From DASVXQ01 sp046727955 (GTDB lineage: Bacteria; Actinomycetota; CALGFH01): a stretch of DNA of 39,965 bases. Every line of letters begins with the position of its first letter. The stretch's first letter is position 1. The notes beneath the pieces were generated by a model. It was not told the DNA's origin, did not search any database, and saw only the letters and a list, made by a program, of their open reading frames with translations. Below, piece after piece: positions 37,429 through 39,965 of this stretch. A program made the position numbers and the translations under genes. The stretch is from the NCBI GenBank assembly GCA_046727955.1, contig JBKPDO010000011.1:1-39965 (forward strand). The letters are read 5' to 3'.

Positions 37429-38526
37429 TCACTCGGTCACGGTGACCGGCACGCGGTGGACCTCGTCGCCCGAGTAGCCGCCGAGGTTCCAGCGCGGCTC
37501 GACCGGCTGCCGCCGCCCGCTCGCGTCGGTGGCAAGGCAGCACAGCTCGTACCCGCCTGGCCCTGGCGGCTCCCACAGGTACGACCAGGCCTGCCAGGCG
37601 CCCGCCTCCTGTGGCGCATCCACCTGCGCGCCCGCCCAGGTGCCGCCGCCGTCGACGCTCACCTCCACGCCGCTGATCGGCGCCCAGCCCGACCAGGCCC
37701 GTCCCTCGAGCCGGATCGGGCCCGGCGGCACGAAGCGCCGGCGTGACAGGAACTCCGGGATCCCCGGCGGCACCAGCAGCGAGCGCGGCGCGATCCGGGT
37801 GACCGGCTGCCCCTCCTCCTCCGGCACGTTCCGGTAGCGGTACGACCTGGCCTGCTGGTATCCGCGGAACGGCTCGGAGATCACGGTCACGCGGGCGAGC
37901 CACTTCACGCTCGCCATGCCATACCAGCCGGGCACGATCAGCCGCAGTGGGAAGCCGTGCTGCGGCGGCAGCGGCTGCCCGTTGACGGCCCAGACCAGTA
38001 GCACGTCGTCGCGCCTGGCCTCCGCCAGTGGCAGGCTGCGCTGGTAGCGCTGGTCGATGTCCCCCTCGATGCCGCGGTCGAGCCCGCTGAACAGCACCTC
38101 GACTGCGTCTTCGGCCACCCCTGCCTCCCGCAACAGCGGCCACAGCGGCGTGCCGGTCCACTCGGCCGTCCCGACCGCCTCGACCAGCCAGGGCTGGCTG
38201 ATCGGCCGCGGCTCCAGGCGCGCCCGCCCGTTGCCAGCGCACTCCATCGTGACCCGCCGCGTGCGGCTCGGTCGCCCGCACAGGTCCCCGAGGGACAGCG
38301 TCAGCGGGCTGCCCACCCGCCCGTCGACCTCCAGGCGCCAGGCGCCCGCGTCGACCATCGGTATGTCGTAGTGGATCAGCAGGTAGTGCAGCCCGAGCGG
38401 GGTCACGGGGTAGCGCAGCGCCTCCAGCGGCATGCCATGGTTGCGGGTGGCGAGCTGCAACTCCTCGCGGGTGATCTGATCGGACGCCGTCGTCCCTGCA
38501 GGCACCATGTCCGTCACAGGCTCCAT
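37429..38526 (-). CDS. Sulfite-oxidase-family molybdopterin enzyme, 365 aa
   Basis: The oxidoreductase molybdopterin-binding domain occupies about residues 30-210: HYLLIHYDIP, WRLEVDGRVGSPLTLSLGDL, and the molybdenum-ligand Cys96 in VTMECAGNGR. PPQHGFPLRLIVPGWYGMASVKWL is the conserved cofactor-binding region. The C-terminal Mo-co dimerisation domain follows (GPIRLEGRAWSGWAPISGVEVSVDGGGTW). No heme b5 domain, no Tat or Sec signal peptide and no membrane segment are seen, so it looks cytoplasmic, unlike most sulfite dehydrogenases. The ATG at 38524-38526 follows GGGAGGGGAAG. The partner electron acceptor is not encoded nearby. The substrate (sulfite or another) is not known. Confidence 0.88.
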   Translation of the reverse strand: MEPVTDMVPAGTTASDQITREELQLATRNHGMPLEALRYPVTPLGLHYLLIHYDIPMVDAGAWRLEVDGRVGSPLTLSLGDLCGRPSRTRRVTMECAGNGRARLEPRPISQPWLVEAVGTAEWTGTPLWPLLREAGVAEDAVEVLFSGLDRGIEGDIDQRYQRSLPLAEARRDDVLLVWAVNGQPLPPQHGFPLRLIVPGWYGMASVKWLARVTVISEPFRGYQQARSYRYRNVPEEEGQPVTRIAPRSLLVPPGIPEFLSRRRFVPPGPIRLEGRAWSGWAPISGVEVSVDGGGTWAGAQVDAPQEAGAWQAWSYLWEPPGPGGYELCCLATDASGRRQPVEPRWNLGGYSGDEVHRVPVTVTE

Positions 38527-38692
38527 CGCACTTCCCCTCCCACGCCGCCATGGGCCTTGTAGCGCGTAGCGGTCATTCTCTCGCAGCGCAGGGACCTGTG
38601 CGCGCGGGTGGACTGCTCGGCGCTCGGATGCGCGTATCTTCCAGGCGGGAGGGGACCCTCGCCGCGGGGCGAGCCGAAGCGCCGAGCAGATC

Positions 38693-39079
38693 ATGGGTAT
38701 GAGCAGAGACGAGCCGTACTGGACCGTGGAGGAAGCGAACGAGGCGCTGCCGCGCGTGCGCGAGACGGTGCGGCGCATCCAGGCGCTGGTGGGGCAGCGG
38801 CGCGAGCAGGCCGAGCGAGCGGTCGGGCGCATCCATGGCAACGGGCATGCGCCGAGCGACGAGCAGGCCTCCGAGCTGCAGGGCGCGCTCGAGGAGCTGA
38901 CCAGGGACGGGATCGTGCTCCGCGACGTCGACAACGGCCTGGTGGACTTCCCAGCCCAGTCGGCGAGCGGCCGGCAGTACTGGCTCTGCTGGCTGGTCGA
39001 CGAGCCCGAGGTCGCCTGGTGGCACTGGCCCGACACCGGCTTCGCCGGCCGCCGCCCCCTCTCCGACCCCCCCGAGTAG
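38693..39079 (+). CDS. DUF2203 family protein, 128 aa
   Basis: WTVEEANEALPRVRETVRRIQAL at the N-terminus, then a charged helix and the conserved block GIVLRDVDNGLVDFPA with YWLCWLVDEPEVAWWHWPDTGFAGRRPL. These match DUF2203, a small cytoplasmic family of unknown function found in many bacteria. The length is normal. Starts ATG at 38693 or 38699 (MSRDEP) are equivalent. It is divergent from the sulfite-oxidase-type gene across 166 bp. Confidence 0.88.
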   Translation: MGMSRDEPYWTVEEANEALPRVRETVRRIQALVGQRREQAERAVGRIHGNGHAPSDEQASELQGALEELTRDGIVLRDVDNGLVDFPAQSASGRQYWLCWLVDEPEVAWWHWPDTGFAGRRPLSDPPE

Positions 39080-39156
39080 CCGCCCACTGTCAGGGGTGTC
39101 GGGCATGATTCCGCCCGATGCCCACGGCACGAGGATGGGAGGATGAGGCAGCTCAG

Positions 39157-39339
39157 ATGATGGCCAGATCGCACGCCCTGCTCGGCGCCGCCGGGTGGCT
39201 CGCCGCGGCGCCGATGGTCGCCGGAGCGGCGCACCACCCGCTCGACCCTGTCACCCTCGCCGCCGGCACCGGGGTGTGCGCCGGGGCGGCGCTGCTCCCC
39301 GACCTCGACCACGAGGACGGGCGCCAGCTCGAAAGATAG
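39157..39339 (+). pseudogene. Truncated DUF457/YdjM-type membrane metal-dependent hydrolase, about 60 codons
   Basis: MMARSHALLGAAGWLAAAP opens with the His-containing first helix of the membrane-bound metal-dependent hydrolase family. LLPDLDHEDG is the conserved metal-binding loop (D-x-D-H). The normal protein continues for 200 or more residues with further membrane helices, but here a stop follows after RQLER at 39339. The ribosome-binding region GGGAGGATGAGG supports the ATG at 39157. It is probably a gene broken by a deletion. The next 230 bp (39340-39570) contain no recognisable continuation in any frame. Confidence 0.62.
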
Positions 39340-39570
39340 GCAAGCTGGCGGTCGGTGAGGTCGTCCCAGCGGACGCCGATCGCGGAGCTTGTGGCGGGCG
39401 ACGCGGTCGGTGAGGCGACCAGGCCGCCTACACCACGCCGCAGCGCCCCCGCCGCCGCTCGAGTTCGACGCCTGGTGGGCGCGCTCAGACGCCCGCCGAC
39501 GAGCAGGGACAGCCACCTCCCAAGCTGACGGCCGCCCCTGCCCTCGTGCCCGGCCCTTCCTCGTGCACCG

Positions 39571-39965
39571 CTAGCTCGCGGGGTGCCCGCCCAGGGCCGC
39601 GCACAGCACCGCCGCGCCGTCCGGGGGGAGTGCCGGCGTGATCTTCACCAGCTCACCGGTGTTGGTGTCAAACACCGCCTGCCCCGCCCCCACCACCACC
39701 AGCCTGCCGTCTGGCGTGCGCAGGTGCCAGTTCAGCCCCACCACCTTGAGCCGGGCACCGGCGGCGTCGAACTGGAACACGAGGTGGTCGACCTCGGTCA
39801 GCGTGTAGCCGGTGTCGACGTTGCCGTGGGTGACGTAGGCGGTCTCCTGCGTGATGACCCGGTCCGGATCATCTGGATCGCCAAAGATGATCGTGTTGTC
39901 GATGATATGGGCCAGCTCGTGAAGCTCGAAGTCGCAAACGTCCCGGCTGGGTGGGTGAAGTCGAC
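39571..39965 (-). CDS. Hypothetical protein, N-terminus beyond the window, at least 130 aa
   Basis: A continuous minus-strand frame runs from the window edge to a stop at 39571, without a start in view. The visible part reads VCDFELHELAHIIDNTIIFGD and QETAYVTHGNVDTGYTLTEVDH, then VVGLNWHLRTPDGRLVVVGAGQAVFD. It is beta-strand-rich with few charges in clusters and resembles the mature part of secreted actinobacterial proteins of unknown function with an N-terminal signal peptide. The signal peptide itself would lie outside the window. No family assigned. Confidence 0.6.
   Translation of the reverse strand, partial: RLHPPSRDVCDFELHELAHIIDNTIIFGDPDDPDRVITQETAYVTHGNVDTGYTLTEVDHLVFQFDAAGARLKVVGLNWHLRTPDGRLVVVGAGQAVFDTNTGELVKITPALPPDGAAVLCAALGGHPAS

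Overview
The window is GC-rich, gene-dense bacterial chromosome that reads as Actinomycetota. The pointers are strong codon GC bias with frequent GTG/TTG starts, a BldC-type regulator, an F420/PPOX-type oxidoreductase, a CbtA/CbtB pair, a CtpE-like P-type ATPase, DUF2203 and a secreted CAP-domain protein. No rRNA or tRNA gene was seen, so the lineage below phylum cannot be fixed from the sequence; an uncultured soil-type actinomycete is a guess.

Layout. 1-1.3 kb: cbtB-cbtA behind a cobalamin riboswitch. 1.35-3.3 kb: a coupled pair, an AlbA_2/ATP-binding protein and a ParA-type ATPase, both damaged (a probable internal deletion in the first, a 14-bp tandem duplication that shifts the frame in the second). 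3.3-5.6 kb: recD2. 5.75-6.4 kb: a HAD hydrolase. 6.594-16.026 kb: a 9.4-kb integrated element. 16-17.7 kb: a methyltransferase gene split by that element, and a solute-binding lipoprotein upstream of it. 18-24.4 kb: a hypothetical gene, galT, a zinc-less DksA/TraR-like protein with an acidic tail, a HAD remnant, a GH65 glycoside phosphorylase/hydrolase and otsB. 24.4-28.7 kb: a peptide-binding lipoprotein, fdhD, a VOC protein, a PPOX/F420 protein and a BldC-like regulator. 29-36 kb: gnd, an MFS exporter, a 124-bp MITE-like insertion, a twice-frameshifted aldose-1-epimerase and a P-type ATPase. 36.3-40 kb: a CAP protein, a sulfite-oxidase-family enzyme, DUF2203, a truncated DUF457-type gene and an open-ended hypothetical gene.

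The most interesting object is the element. It is bounded by a 17-bp direct repeat (6594-6610 and 16010-16026) lying in the methyltransferase reading frame. Removing it would rejoin an uninterrupted 231-codon gene. It carries a tyrosine integrase and an XRE repressor on one strand. On the other strand a single run of tightly packed genes goes from an AlpA-like HTH protein through an AAA ATPase, a Toprim protein, an HNH endonuclease and an HK97-type major capsid protein. No portal, large terminase, protease or tail gene is present. In gene order it resembles the small phiRv1/phiRv2-type prophage-like elements of mycobacteria and capsid-encoding phage satellites. Near the end of its ATPase gene is a symmetrical array of six 9-bp repeats (three direct, three inverted) forming an imperfect stem of about 32 bp, a candidate replication origin or RNA control element.

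Other notable structures: a tandem 29-30-bp repeat between GH65 and otsB that makes a chain of overlapping stop/start codons through two mini-ORFs, and a well-formed MITE with 22-bp terminal inverted repeats and an 8-bp target duplication next to the MFS gene.
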